Source: Maribacter sp044594925 (GTDB lineage Bacteria; Bacteroidota; Bacteroidia; Flavobacteriales; Flavobacteriaceae). Taken from it: a stretch of DNA of 64,000 nucleotides. Every line of letters begins with the position of its first letter. Within the stretch, counting starts at the first letter, position 1. The notes under the pieces were generated by a model. The model worked only from the letters and a program-made list of their open reading frames with translations, did not search any database and had not been told where the DNA came from. This document shows, piece after piece, positions 44,062 to 53,698 of this stretch. The DNA is taken from positions 620,001 through 684,000 of the forward strand of contig NZ_CP138991.1 of NCBI RefSeq assembly GCF_044594925.1, in the 5' to 3' direction. The position numbers and the translations under genes were made by a program.

Positions 44062-44130
44062 AGCTTGCCTCGAAATTAAATGTTAGTTTCCTACGAATGT
44101 CTCGTATTCTTACCCCGAGGTAGTTTACTG
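44062..44130. repeat. Dispersed intergenic repeat, copy 1
   Basis: GCCTCGAAATTAAATGT near the left end and ACCCCGAGGTAGTTTAC near the right end give a CCTCG...CGAGG inverted pair. A similar arrangement occurs at 57472-57536. Looks like a small dispersed repeat; not coding. Confidence 0.45.
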
Positions 44131-44133
44131 AAT

Positions 44134-45468
44134 TTAAAGTATCAGCGATAATAAAAATATGAATAAGGCACAAGAGATACCTACAACAAAAGTGCCTAGG
44201 CTATATAGTTTGTAACCAGTTTTAACATCCATACCGGTAAGTTGTGTTACAACCCAGAAAGCGCTGTCGTTTGCGTGTGATACCACCAGACCGCCCGCTC
44301 CTATAGCTACTACTAATAGTGCTTTTTGAATTTCCGTATCAAATCCCATAGCGTTCATTAAGGGAGCCATTATAGAGGCCGCAGTAATTAAGGCTACAGT
44401 AGAGGAACCTTGGGCAGACTTTATCGCCGCAGTTAAAAGAAACGGTAACCAAATGCCCATACTTACACCTTCAAACAAATGAGCGATAACATCACCTATA
44501 CCAGAATTTTGAAGAATTTTTCCAAAGATACCTCCAGCTCCTGTAATTAAAAGTATGGTAGAGGCACTTAGAAAAGCTTTGCCTACCCAACCAGACTCGG
44601 AAAATAATGATTTATCTAATTTTTTAGGTAGTGTAAAGGCCAATAGCATTCCAATAATCAAGGCAATAAGCGGAGTCCCTATAAAAGAAATTAGTTGAAA
44701 CAAAAAAGTGCTAGCTAGGGTTTCGTTGGCGTAGAAACCTATCAAAGATTTACCAACTATTAATAGAATAGGCGCCAGAATAGGTAGAAAAGACTTGAAT
44801 GCGTTAGGCGCTGCCTCCATTTTTTTTTCAATATCAGCTTGTGAAAGTTCAGGATTAGGGTCTATGTATGTTTTTCCGGCTACTTTTTTGGAAAAGATAA
44901 TAGCGATAATAAGCCCAAACAGACTAACTCCCAAACCCACTAGCATCACAAGACCTATATCTGCATCTAAGATACCTGCCGCAGCTATAGGGCCTGGAGT
45001 GGGCGGTACTAGAACGTGTGTAAGCAAAAGACCGAGCATGAGGGCGACGCCCGTCCCCGCTATAGATAGGTTGGCTTTTTTGGACAAAGACTTATTTAAT
45101 GGATTTAGAATTATAAAACCACTATCTGCAAAAACGGGTATGGATACAATATAGCCTATGATGCCCATGACTGCATGAACATTTTTCTTCCCAATTAATT
45201 TCAATACTAATTCCGCCATTTTATAGGCTCCACCCGTATTTTCTAGAAAAGCCCCTATAACTACCCCAAGTAAAATGACGAGACCAATTTTACCCAAGGT
45301 TCCACCAAAACCCTCTTCAATGGAAGAAAGTATCAGGTCAAATGACATACCAGTGGTTAAAGCAAAAAAGAAAGATGCAAGCAAAAGAGCCAAAAATGGG
45401 TGCACATTTAGTTTGGCAGTCAGCAGGATGATTAAAGCAACACTTACCACTAATAATAGTAATATCAT
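44134..45468 (-). CDS. GntP-family permease (gluconate-type symporter)
   Basis: 444 aa with about 12 membrane segments. Typical GntP blocks are GFGGTLGKIGLVILLGVVIGAFLENTGGAY near 53, GYIVSIPVFADSGFIILNPL near 108, LLLTHVLVPPTPGPIAAAGIL near 150 and AAIKSAQGSSTVALITAASIMAP near 340. Inner-membrane proton symport of gluconate or a related sugar acid; substrate not resolved. Convergent with tal across a terminator. Confidence 0.88.
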   Translation of the reverse strand: MILLLLVVSVALIILLTAKLNVHPFLALLLASFFFALTTGMSFDLILSSIEEGFGGTLGKIGLVILLGVVIGAFLENTGGAYKMAELVLKLIGKKNVHAVMGIIGYIVSIPVFADSGFIILNPLNKSLSKKANLSIAGTGVALMLGLLLTHVLVPPTPGPIAAAGILDADIGLVMLVGLGVSLFGLIIAIIFSKKVAGKTYIDPNPELSQADIEKKMEAAPNAFKSFLPILAPILLIVGKSLIGFYANETLASTFLFQLISFIGTPLIALIIGMLLAFTLPKKLDKSLFSESGWVGKAFLSASTILLITGAGGIFGKILQNSGIGDVIAHLFEGVSMGIWLPFLLTAAIKSAQGSSTVALITAASIMAPLMNAMGFDTEIQKALLVVAIGAGGLVVSHANDSAFWVVTQLTGMDVKTGYKLYSLGTFVVGISCALFIFLLSLIL

Positions 45469-45595
45469 TTTCCTTAATTTTTAATTGGGTCGATTTTTGT
45501 ATTATTTGTTCAAAGCCATGAAACTACTCGGCCACGAACTTCTTAAAAATAAGGAACTTATTCGTATCGATAAATACAGGTCTTGTTTAAATCTT

Positions 45596-47218
45596 CTATT
45601 TGGTTTGAAGTTTTATAACGTTGAAATACTTGTTCAGTTCGCGCTTCACTTTAGGAAAAAGAAAAAGAAGGCCAATCATGTTTGGAAATACTAACGCAAG
45701 AATCATCGCTTCCGAAAATTTGATAACTGCTTCTAGCGTCACTGCCGCGCCAAGGACTGTAAAAATCAGGAAAATAAGCTTGTAAGCTAAATCACTTCTT
45801 TTACTTCTCCCAAATAGAAATTTCCATGCCTGTAATCCATAATAGGACCAAGAAAGTATAGTAGAAAATGCAAATAGAATAACGGCGATTGCAAGTGCAA
45901 ATGATGATCCCGGAATGGCCGTATCAAAGGCAAGTGAGGTAATATTGACGCCACCTAGTCTAGAACCATCTTCCATTAGTGCAAGACCGTTTACAACATC
46001 ACCATAAATAAAGGCACCGTTTTCATTGAACATGATTATAACTAGTGCGGTCATGGTACAAATGACAACCGTATCTATAAAAGGCTCTAGTAAACCTACA
46101 AGCCCTTCAGAAGCCGCAAACTTCGTGTTTACAGCAGAATGTGCTATCGCCGCAGAACCTGCACCAGCTTCGTTTGAGAATGCCGCCCTTCTAAAACCTT
46201 GTATCATAACTCCTATGAACCCTCCCGAGATAGTTGCTCCTGGCGTAAAGGCTTCGCTGAAAATTAGACCAAATGCATCATCAATAAAAGTATAATTGGA
46301 GCATATGATGAATAAAGCGGCACCGACGTATAAAATCGCCATAAGCGGGACTATTTTTTCAGTTACTTTAGCAATGCGTTTAATTCCTCCAATAATCACG
46401 ATTCCTACGCAAAGCGCAAATACAAAACCGATTATACTACCCGAGGAAGCTCCTTCTAGCCCAAATTGTGCTATTATTTGCGCTGCAGCTTGGTTGGTTT
46501 GAAAAGCATTACCACCTCCAAAGGATGCACCTACACATAATACCGCAAAAGTGATGGCAAGTACTTTGCCCAATCTTTTAAACCCTTGTTCTTTTAAACC
46601 TTGTGACAAGTAGTACATAGGGCCACCATATACGTTTCCATCGATATCAATATCCCTATATTTTACACCTAGTGTACATTCCACAAATTTGGAGGACATT
46701 CCTAGAACACCCGCTACGATCATCCAAAAGGTGGCACCTGGCCCTCCAAAGGAAATGGCAACTGCAACCATAGCAATATTGCCTAGACCAACAGTGCCCG
46801 AAACGGCAGTAGCCAGCGCTTGGAAATGATTTACTTCTCCGTGCTCACTTTCATCCTTAATTGTACCTTTTAGGTCTTCATTTGATTTTGCTAACTCTGA
46901 ATTTTGGGCAGTATCTATTTTTTCCAAGTCATCATATTTTCCGCGAACTACCTGAATAGCGGTAGGAAAATGTCTGATATTTATAAACCCAAAATAAACA
47001 GTAAAGAATAAGGCTCCTGAGAGTAAAAAAATAAGAACAATAGGAATACCTACACCCATAATTGTAATTTCAGTAAAGACTAGATTTTCCCACCAAATAG
47101 CAATTGGCATGAATGCATCATTTACTGTTTCGTCCAAACCTTTGGACTGCGCACTTAAGAGCACTGGAAATAGGACTAGATTAAATACTACAAGAAAGAG
47201 TTTACGCTTAGCGGTCAT
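45596..47218 (-). CDS. Sodium:alanine symporter family (AGCS) transporter
   Basis: 540 aa. N-terminal signal-like segment, then about 11 membrane helices. Family blocks are ATAVSGTVGLGNIAMVAVAISFGGPGATFWMIVAGVLGMSSKFVECTLG, GGPMYYLSQG, and FSNEAGAGSAAIAHSAV (AGCS signature) near 350. Takes up alanine or glycine with Na+ or H+. Somewhat longer than the usual 450-490 aa, because of an inserted hydrophilic stretch near residues 96-128 (DDLEKIDTAQNSELAKSNEDLKGTIKDESEH). Confidence 0.9.
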   Translation of the reverse strand: MTAKRKLFLVVFNLVLFPVLLSAQSKGLDETVNDAFMPIAIWWENLVFTEITIMGVGIPIVLIFLLSGALFFTVYFGFINIRHFPTAIQVVRGKYDDLEKIDTAQNSELAKSNEDLKGTIKDESEHGEVNHFQALATAVSGTVGLGNIAMVAVAISFGGPGATFWMIVAGVLGMSSKFVECTLGVKYRDIDIDGNVYGGPMYYLSQGLKEQGFKRLGKVLAITFAVLCVGASFGGGNAFQTNQAAAQIIAQFGLEGASSGSIIGFVFALCVGIVIIGGIKRIAKVTEKIVPLMAILYVGAALFIICSNYTFIDDAFGLIFSEAFTPGATISGGFIGVMIQGFRRAAFSNEAGAGSAAIAHSAVNTKFAASEGLVGLLEPFIDTVVICTMTALVIIMFNENGAFIYGDVVNGLALMEDGSRLGGVNITSLAFDTAIPGSSFALAIAVILFAFSTILSWSYYGLQAWKFLFGRSKRSDLAYKLIFLIFTVLGAAVTLEAVIKFSEAMILALVFPNMIGLLFLFPKVKRELNKYFNVIKLQTK

Positions 47219-47332
47219 AATTTATAATTTGACCGCAAAATGCATTTGCTATATTTTTAAAAGCTAGGAAGTCAGAAAAAATATATAAATGTCAGTAGAT
47301 CAGTTACTGACAAAGATCGCTTAATGTCTTAG

Positions 47333-48433
47333 TTAAAGGGAAATATTCTCCGGAGGAATGGCCAAACGAATTTTTCTTTCTCGCTTTTCGGACATTTCAA
47401 AAAGTGAGTTTTTCAAAGGGGTAAGATGATGTTCCTTGGTCCAATTACCCTTTCCAAAAAGTCCGTCTAGAATACCTGTTAGCAGGCGTTTTATCTCGTT
47501 GTAGTCGTTGATATCGTATACCCTTTTTCCGCTATCAAAGTTTTTAGGTCTAATTTCTAACCACGCATTGCTCTGTAATTTTCGGTTCTCGGCAAATTTT
47601 AGAAATAGCTTATATACGGTAGGAGTGAGGTCTATTTTTCGTTTGCCCTTACCTGGCATTCCTTGAATACTAATCATATGCCCAGTTTTCACTTTTTCAA
47701 AAAAGATTTTTAAGTCTGTAGTTTTTGGTAATATATTTTCTGATAGTTCTTTGACCCAACTTAGTGCTAAGGCAAAAAATATCATTATTAAGCATGTTTT
47801 AAAGATTGCAGAGAACAAGTTAAGGTTAACCGATGCGTCCGTAAGTTTATAAAACTGGGCAACTAGGGTAATGAAAATACAAATAATAGATAACCAGGCG
47901 AGGAGCTTCAATCTTCTTTTTGCGAAGGATTCCCACAAGACAAAACCTAAAAATCCTAAGGTCATTACGGCATAGTAAACGTCCAATTCGCTGATGATGG
48001 CAATAGTTTTTCCTGAGAACATTTTACTAATGGTAGGTAGCAAAGAAAACAGAAAGGGAAGCCCAACGATAAAATGCCAATATTTAGATTTAATGATGGG
48101 TTCCAGTGGTTTAGGTAGAAAACGAAACCAGGGTAAGGCTAGTAAAATAAGGAGACTATTGGTCAGCGAAAGAATACTCCGCCAACCTTCCATTAGTATT
48201 ATATTATCAACTGCTTGCTGATTATAATATACTTCTAAAATACCCGAGATGCTCCAACATAACAATGAGAGCGCTAACCAAACTTGTCCAAAATCGTGCT
48301 GCTTTTTACCAATATGCCACCATATAGCGAACAAGGAGAGAAAGGCAAATAAGCACACCGAAAACTGCCACCAACCATAAAAGGCTACTATTTCTTTATT
48401 TTGAACTACAAGAGATTGAAAAGAGGAAAACAT
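47333..48433 (-). CDS. Multi-pass membrane protein, unknown
   Basis: 366 aa. Seven or so membrane helices from residue 20 to 245, a 7TM-sensor-like region, and then a soluble C-terminal part (LKIFFEKVKTGHMISIQGMPGKGKRKIDLTPTVYKLFLKFAENRKLQSNAWLEIR) with a winged-helix look. The architecture suggests a membrane sensor with a DNA-binding-like or output domain; no family recognised. The start ATG is at 48433; the next gene downstream is the AGCS transporter, 114 bp away. Confidence 0.7.
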   Translation of the reverse strand: MFSSFQSLVVQNKEIVAFYGWWQFSVCLFAFLSLFAIWWHIGKKQHDFGQVWLALSLLCWSISGILEVYYNQQAVDNIILMEGWRSILSLTNSLLILLALPWFRFLPKPLEPIIKSKYWHFIVGLPFLFSLLPTISKMFSGKTIAIISELDVYYAVMTLGFLGFVLWESFAKRRLKLLAWLSIICIFITLVAQFYKLTDASVNLNLFSAIFKTCLIMIFFALALSWVKELSENILPKTTDLKIFFEKVKTGHMISIQGMPGKGKRKIDLTPTVYKLFLKFAENRKLQSNAWLEIRPKNFDSGKRVYDINDYNEIKRLLTGILDGLFGKGNWTKEHHLTPLKNSLFEMSEKRERKIRLAIPPENISL

Positions 48434-48516
48434 GGTTAATTGCTATAGTGCCCAAATATAGCTAAAATCGTTCTTCATTAATTTTGATTAAGATGAAGTC
48501 TTTATGCTTTTTAAAA

Positions 48517-50679
48517 CTAATTGAAGCCATTAAAATCCAAGGTCTGCGTACGCGCATACGTTTTTGGCGGGTCTAGAATGTGCAGTGCCTCTTCAACGGT
48601 TTTCACAGGTAATTTACAGGTGTTGTCTTGGCATACATAAATAAAAGTTCCGTCCTCGGAAAACCTACCTTCAAAAAGAGGCAGGTTACTTTCCGTAGTG
48701 CTGCCTACCAAAAGTATATTAGGAACATGATTAGCACCCATATTTTTAATTACACTTTCTGCATTTTCACCAACTACGGCGACCTCATAGAAGGGATAGG
48801 ACATATTTAAAAGAAGTGAATTCCATTTTGCGTAAGAGTAAGGAGTTTCCTGTGAAACTCCTACCATGGAAGAAACCATAGTTTTTGATTTTTCTAAATC
48901 ATCTTTATTGTAGAGCATATGTCCCAATTGAAACAGGTTATGCGCCATAATAGCATTGGAAGAAGGGATAACACCATCATCAGTCTTTATCAGTTTTGCG
49001 ATAAGTTTATCTCCCTCGTTATAGGTGTACATCCCTGATGATTGGTCATTGAACTTCTGTTGCGCGGTCCGCGTCAATTCTTGGGCTAGTGTTAAATGTT
49101 GTGTGTTTAATGTAGCACTATACAGGTTTAAGGCGGCATTGGCTAAAAGGCTATAGTCTTCTAAAAAGGCATCAATATGTTTGCTATCCTTTTTATAGGA
49201 ATGTCCCAGTTGTTCGTTTTGGTAGCTGTTAGCTAGTACGAATTGAAGAATACCCTCTGAATTATCCAATAAAGTTCCTGTTCCTAAAGCAGTGTAAGCT
49301 TTGAGATAACCATTCATTAGTAACGCATTCCATGAGGTCAATATTTTATCGTCTGTTCTGGGGCGAATCCGTTTTGCCCTTGCTTTCATCAACTTTGTTT
49401 TCCATTTTATTTTCAGGTTTTCCAATGCTGATTTGGATATGGGATGCTCTTCTAGAAATTGGGTATCGTCCATAAGCCTATGAAGTACATAATTCTCTTT
49501 TTCCCAAACGGCTTGCTCTTCAATGGTATAATAAGCAGCGAAGAGCTCAAAATCATTAGCTAAAATTAATTTTAGTTCTGGCACCGTCCATACGTAAAAC
49601 TTTCCTTCTTCACCTTCACTATCCGCATCTAAAGCAGCATAATAACCGCCTTCAGGATTCTTCATTTCTCGCTCAAGAAATTCGATTGTCCCCAAGATAA
49701 CTTCCTTATATAGTGGTTTTTTAAAAACTTGGTACGCTTTGGAATATAGGCTTAGGGCTTGCGCATTGTCATATAACATTTTTTCAAAATGCGGAACTTT
49801 CCACTTGGAATCCGTGCTGTAACGGAAAAAGCCTCCGCCAATGTGATCGTAAATTCCGCCGAGGGCTATTTTGTCAAGGGTGCGTTCAACATGTTCAAGA
49901 GCTGCTTCATCTTTTGCGAGTAATGCATAGTCTATGAGAAAGTCCAGATTAGAAGGAAGCATAAATTTTTCTTCCCTAGTATCACCTCCCCAAACTTCAT
50001 CCCACAAAGGTTTCCAGTTTCTTATACTATTAAAGATGACTTCTTTGTTAAGTTGTGTAAAATCATCCGAGGGGGCTATTAAATTGACTTCTTGAATACC
50101 TTTCGCCACCATATCCGAATATTGCGCAGCTTTTTCAGGGTCTTCATTATAAAGTCTACTAATCTCTGTAAGAACTTTTTTCCATTGTTCTTTTGTGTGG
50201 TAAGTACCACCGTATAGTGGTTTGCCATTAGGCAGGGTAATTACATTAAGAGGCCAACCCCCGTTCCCTTTCATTAATTGAACTGCTGTCATGTAAATCT
50301 GATCTACATCTGGGCGCTCTTCACGGTCCACTTTTATGTTTACGAAATTAGCGTTCATTAATTGGGCGATCGAATCGTTCTCAAAAGTTTCTTCTTCCAT
50401 AACATGGCACCAATGGCAAGAAGAATAGCCTATGCTTACCAGAACAAGCTTGTTCTGTTCTTTTGCCTCGTCTAACGCATCTTGGCTCCATGCCCGCCAG
50501 TCCACGGGATTATGTGCATGCTGAAGCAAGTAGGGACTAGTTTCATTGATTAGCGCATTGGTGTATTTATGTTCTGAGGCTTCTTTCTTAGATTGATTTT
50601 TACAAGAGGCGAGGATGGTTAGGAGAATAAGGGTAACTCCTAAATAACGAGAAATTTTGATGATAAAATAATTGAACAT
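48517..50679 (-). CDS. Thioredoxin-fold DUF255 (YyaL/SSP411-like) lipoprotein
   Basis: 720 aa. Lipoprotein signal (GVTLILLTILASC), then a DUF255 thioredoxin-like domain (LINETSPYLLQHAHNPVDWRAW...GYSSCHWCHVMEEETFEN, CHWC active-site-like) in residues about 40-200. An alpha/alpha six-barrel follows, with HFEKMLYDNAQAL, YYAALDADSEGEEGKFYVW and RPRTDDKILTSWNALL. Homologues are called spermatogenesis-associated protein 20 or YyaL; biochemical role unclear. Full length for the family, exported as a lipoprotein. Confidence 0.9.
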   Translation of the reverse strand: MFNYFIIKISRYLGVTLILLTILASCKNQSKKEASEHKYTNALINETSPYLLQHAHNPVDWRAWSQDALDEAKEQNKLVLVSIGYSSCHWCHVMEEETFENDSIAQLMNANFVNIKVDREERPDVDQIYMTAVQLMKGNGGWPLNVITLPNGKPLYGGTYHTKEQWKKVLTEISRLYNEDPEKAAQYSDMVAKGIQEVNLIAPSDDFTQLNKEVIFNSIRNWKPLWDEVWGGDTREEKFMLPSNLDFLIDYALLAKDEAALEHVERTLDKIALGGIYDHIGGGFFRYSTDSKWKVPHFEKMLYDNAQALSLYSKAYQVFKKPLYKEVILGTIEFLEREMKNPEGGYYAALDADSEGEEGKFYVWTVPELKLILANDFELFAAYYTIEEQAVWEKENYVLHRLMDDTQFLEEHPISKSALENLKIKWKTKLMKARAKRIRPRTDDKILTSWNALLMNGYLKAYTALGTGTLLDNSEGILQFVLANSYQNEQLGHSYKKDSKHIDAFLEDYSLLANAALNLYSATLNTQHLTLAQELTRTAQQKFNDQSSGMYTYNEGDKLIAKLIKTDDGVIPSSNAIMAHNLFQLGHMLYNKDDLEKSKTMVSSMVGVSQETPYSYAKWNSLLLNMSYPFYEVAVVGENAESVIKNMGANHVPNILLVGSTTESNLPLFEGRFSEDGTFIYVCQDNTCKLPVKTVEEALHILDPPKTYARTQTLDFNGFN

Positions 50680-50838
50680 CTTTTATGTATCTAATTAGGA
50701 CTAAGGTGAACTAGCTTAATTTGCCACTAACCTTTGCTAGTGTAATTTACTCATTTTATGAATTTTACTAAGGTCTTTTTTAGCATATTCATTATCTTTT
50801 AAGACTATAGTTTATAAGTAACTCAAGATTAAAAATTT

Positions 50839-52437
50839 ATGAAGCACCTATCATCTATTTTTTCTAGCAATAGGCAATACCTAGTACTATTTTTTATGGT
50901 CATATTCGCTGTTTCCTGCGCAGAGCAGAAAGAAGAAAAAGACATTGCGAAGGCTTCAAGGCCAAACATTATTTATATTCTAGCGGATGATCTTGGATAT
51001 GGTGAAATAGGCGTATTCGGTCAAGAAAGAATTGAGACGCCAAATATTGATAAGCTTGCTAAAGAGGGGATGATTTTTACCCAGCACTATACCAGTGCAC
51101 CTGTATGCGCTCCTGCAAGGTATATGTTCTTGACTGGAAAGCATGCCGGACATTCTTTTATCCGTGGTAACCATGAGTGGCGAGAACGAGGAGATGTTTG
51201 GAACTACAAGGCGATGGCAAAGGATTCTACCTTGGAAGGACAGCATCCAATGCCATTGGAAACAAAAACCCTTGCACATTATTTGCAGGATGTAGGTTAT
51301 AGAACAGGAATGATTGGTAAATGGGGCTTGGGAGCTCCGCATACCAAATCTATTCCTAATGAAATGGGTTTTGACTTTTTCTATGGATATAACGGTCAAA
51401 GACAGGCACATACCTATTATCCTTTGCATCTTTACAAGAACAGAAACCGCGTTCACTTGGCTAATGATACCATAGCTCCCCATACACCTTTTCCAGAAGG
51501 AGCGGACCCTAATGATTTAGAAAGTTACGCTGATTTTAATCTTACGGGCTATGCTCCGGATTTAATGTTCAACGAATTAACACAATTTGTAGCGCGTAAC
51601 AAAGCAGTTCCTTTTTTCATGTATTGGGCAACTCCTATTCCGCATGTTGCGCTGCAGGCACCTAAAAGATGGGTAGATTATTACATAGAGAAGTTTGGAC
51701 CGGAAGAACCCTATCTATCGGGTGGTAAAAACAGTTATTTTTCTCATAGAAATCCACATGCCGCCTACGCTGCAATGGTATCTTACTTAGATGAGAATAT
51801 TGGTAAATTGGTAGCAAAGTTAAAAAAAGAAGGAATTTATGACAATACCCTTATCGTGTTTACATCGGACAACGGTCCCAGTTATGCTGGTGGTGCAGAC
51901 CCAGAATATTTTGCTAGTGCCAAACCCTTCGATGGGCGTTATGGCAGGGGAAAAGGTTTTGTCTACGAAGGAGGAATCCGAGTACCTACCTTCTTTACTT
52001 GGCCCAATAAAATAAAGGCAAATACAAAAAGTAACCATATATCTGCGCACTATGATATGATGTCGACTTTGGCAGATATTACAGGTTTTGAACCAAATAC
52101 AAAATCAGATGGGATTAGTTTTTTACCGACACTTTTGTCTAAAGAAGACCAAGCAGCACATGATTTTTTATTTTGGGAATTTCCGGAATACGATGGGCAA
52201 ATAGCAATACGGATGGGTGATTGGAAAGTAGTTCGTCAACATTTAAAAAGCCCCGATAAAGCAACTATAGAACTATACAATCTCGAGAATGACCCTCAGG
52301 AGTTAAACAATATCGCTCATGAACATCCAGAAATTATGGAAAAAGCAGCTGTAATTTTTAAAAACGAACATACCAAAGCAAAAGCGGAAAGATTTGAAAT
52401 ACCATTATTGGAGAGCGGACTATTAAGTGAAAAATAA
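50839..52437 (+). CDS. Lipoprotein arylsulfatase
   Basis: 532 aa. Signal ending at AVSC (lipoprotein), then NIIYILADDLGYGEIGVFG and the sulfatase signature with C90-A-P-A-R94 (SAPVCAPARYMFLTGKHAGH), where C90 is the residue converted to formylglycine; later TGMIGKWGLG, FTSDNGPSYAGG, FDGRYGRGKGFVYEGGIRVPTFFTWP, and VVRQHLKSPDKATIELYNLENDP. Likely acts on sulfated algal polysaccharides in the periplasm or at the surface. A maturation factor follows 30 bp downstream, so co-expression is expected. Confidence 0.93.
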   Translation: MKHLSSIFSSNRQYLVLFFMVIFAVSCAEQKEEKDIAKASRPNIIYILADDLGYGEIGVFGQERIETPNIDKLAKEGMIFTQHYTSAPVCAPARYMFLTGKHAGHSFIRGNHEWRERGDVWNYKAMAKDSTLEGQHPMPLETKTLAHYLQDVGYRTGMIGKWGLGAPHTKSIPNEMGFDFFYGYNGQRQAHTYYPLHLYKNRNRVHLANDTIAPHTPFPEGADPNDLESYADFNLTGYAPDLMFNELTQFVARNKAVPFFMYWATPIPHVALQAPKRWVDYYIEKFGPEEPYLSGGKNSYFSHRNPHAAYAAMVSYLDENIGKLVAKLKKEGIYDNTLIVFTSDNGPSYAGGADPEYFASAKPFDGRYGRGKGFVYEGGIRVPTFFTWPNKIKANTKSNHISAHYDMMSTLADITGFEPNTKSDGISFLPTLLSKEDQAAHDFLFWEFPEYDGQIAIRMGDWKVVRQHLKSPDKATIELYNLENDPQELNNIAHEHPEIMEKAAVIFKNEHTKAKAERFEIPLLESGLLSEK

Positions 52438-52467
52438 GGTAACTTTACTTTTTAATTACCCCTATCA

Positions 52468-53601
52468 ATGAAAAGACATTATGTAATCCAAGGTATAGTC
52501 TGTTTGTATTTAATCGGCTCTTTTTTGAGCTGCAAGGAAAACAAAACATTAAAAACAAGTAAAAAAGAAACCGCAACAAAAGAGGTCAACGAAGAGGCAC
52601 TTACACCACTTTTGGTTGATCAACCGGATATACTAGAAACACCAAAGGGCATGGTGTGGGTTCCTGGAGGCCAGTTCCAACAGGGAGCAGTACCCCAGGA
52701 TAACATGGCTATGGCACATGAAAAACCGGCCGTTAAGGTTTCTGTGGATGGTTTCTTTATGGATATTACCGAGGTAACTAACCAACAGTTTAGACAATTC
52801 GTAACGGAAACAGGTTATGTCACCGTGGCCGAAAGAGTAATAGATTGGGAAGAATTGAAAAAACAAGTTCCTGAGGGAACCGAGAAACCTCATGATTCCA
52901 TTTTGCAGCCCGGAGCATTGACTTTCAAGAAAGCTAAAAGTACCTTACCTAATCTTTACGATTTTTCACAATGGTGGAAATGGACCATAGGTGCAAATTG
53001 GAGACATCCTAACGGACCCGAAAGCTCCATAAAGGGAAAGGACAATTACCCTGTAGTACAAGTTTCTTATGAAGATGCCATGGCCTATTGCGAATGGGCA
53101 GGACGGAGGTTACCGACAGAGGCGGAATGGGAGCTTGCTGCCAGAGCGGGTAATTACGGAACAACCTACTTGTGGGGAGATGATGCAAGTGAGCTTTCAA
53201 AAAAGGCCAATACCTGGGAGGGCGAGTTTCCCGTTAAAAATACAGTGATAGATGGTTATGAATTACGGGCACCGGTAAAATCGTATCCCCCAAATGCCTA
53301 TGGGCTGTATGATATGGCAGGTAATGTTTGGGAGTGGACCAGTGATTGGTACAATACTAATTATTACAAGGAGATGGCTACAGCGACCAGTGGTTTAAGA
53401 AACCCACTTGGCTCTGCAAGTCCGTTTACACCGAATAACCCCTATGCAAGGGAAAAGATTATCAAAGGAGGTTCTTTTTTATGTAGTGATTCTTATTGCG
53501 CTAGTTATAGGGTTTCGGCCAGAATGGGTTCCAGTATGGATTCCTCTCTAGAACATACAGGTTTCAGGACTGTGGCCTCTATCGATATGGTTAAAAACTA
53601 A
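52468..53601 (+). CDS. Formylglycine-generating-enzyme-type sulfatase-modifying factor
   Basis: 377 aa lipoprotein (SFLSC). Family blocks: MVWVPGGQFQQGA near 65, FFMDITEVTNQQFRQFV near 97, YPVVQVSYEDAMAYCEWAGRRLPTEAEWE near 193, GNVWEWTSDWY near 284, IIKGGSFLCSDSYCASYR near 331. C339 and C344, five apart, correspond to the two active cysteines of FGE (336/341 in the human protein), so a real FGE activity is plausible although many FGE-like proteins lack these. Downstream partner of the sulfatase in the same operon; would convert its Cys90 to formylglycine. Confidence 0.88.
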   Translation: MKRHYVIQGIVCLYLIGSFLSCKENKTLKTSKKETATKEVNEEALTPLLVDQPDILETPKGMVWVPGGQFQQGAVPQDNMAMAHEKPAVKVSVDGFFMDITEVTNQQFRQFVTETGYVTVAERVIDWEELKKQVPEGTEKPHDSILQPGALTFKKAKSTLPNLYDFSQWWKWTIGANWRHPNGPESSIKGKDNYPVVQVSYEDAMAYCEWAGRRLPTEAEWELAARAGNYGTTYLWGDDASELSKKANTWEGEFPVKNTVIDGYELRAPVKSYPPNAYGLYDMAGNVWEWTSDWYNTNYYKEMATATSGLRNPLGSASPFTPNNPYAREKIIKGGSFLCSDSYCASYRVSARMGSSMDSSLEHTGFRTVASIDMVKN

Positions 53602-53640
53602 AAAGCTAGCTCATTACAAACTGTTGATAACTTCACTGTA

Positions 53641-53660
53641 AGGTTTTTGTACAAAAACCT
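53641..53660. promoter_or_regulatory. 20-bp palindrome before trxB
   Basis: Perfect palindrome of two 10-bp arms, AGGTTTTTGT and ACAAAAACCT, immediately before a TACTTTTG (53660-53667) that fits the TAnnTTTG -7 box and 40 bp after the FGE stop. Could be an operator or a terminator; GC-poor stem. Confidence 0.5.
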
Positions 53661-53698
53661 ACTTTTGTATTGTATAATTTGAACGAAATTTAAAGACC

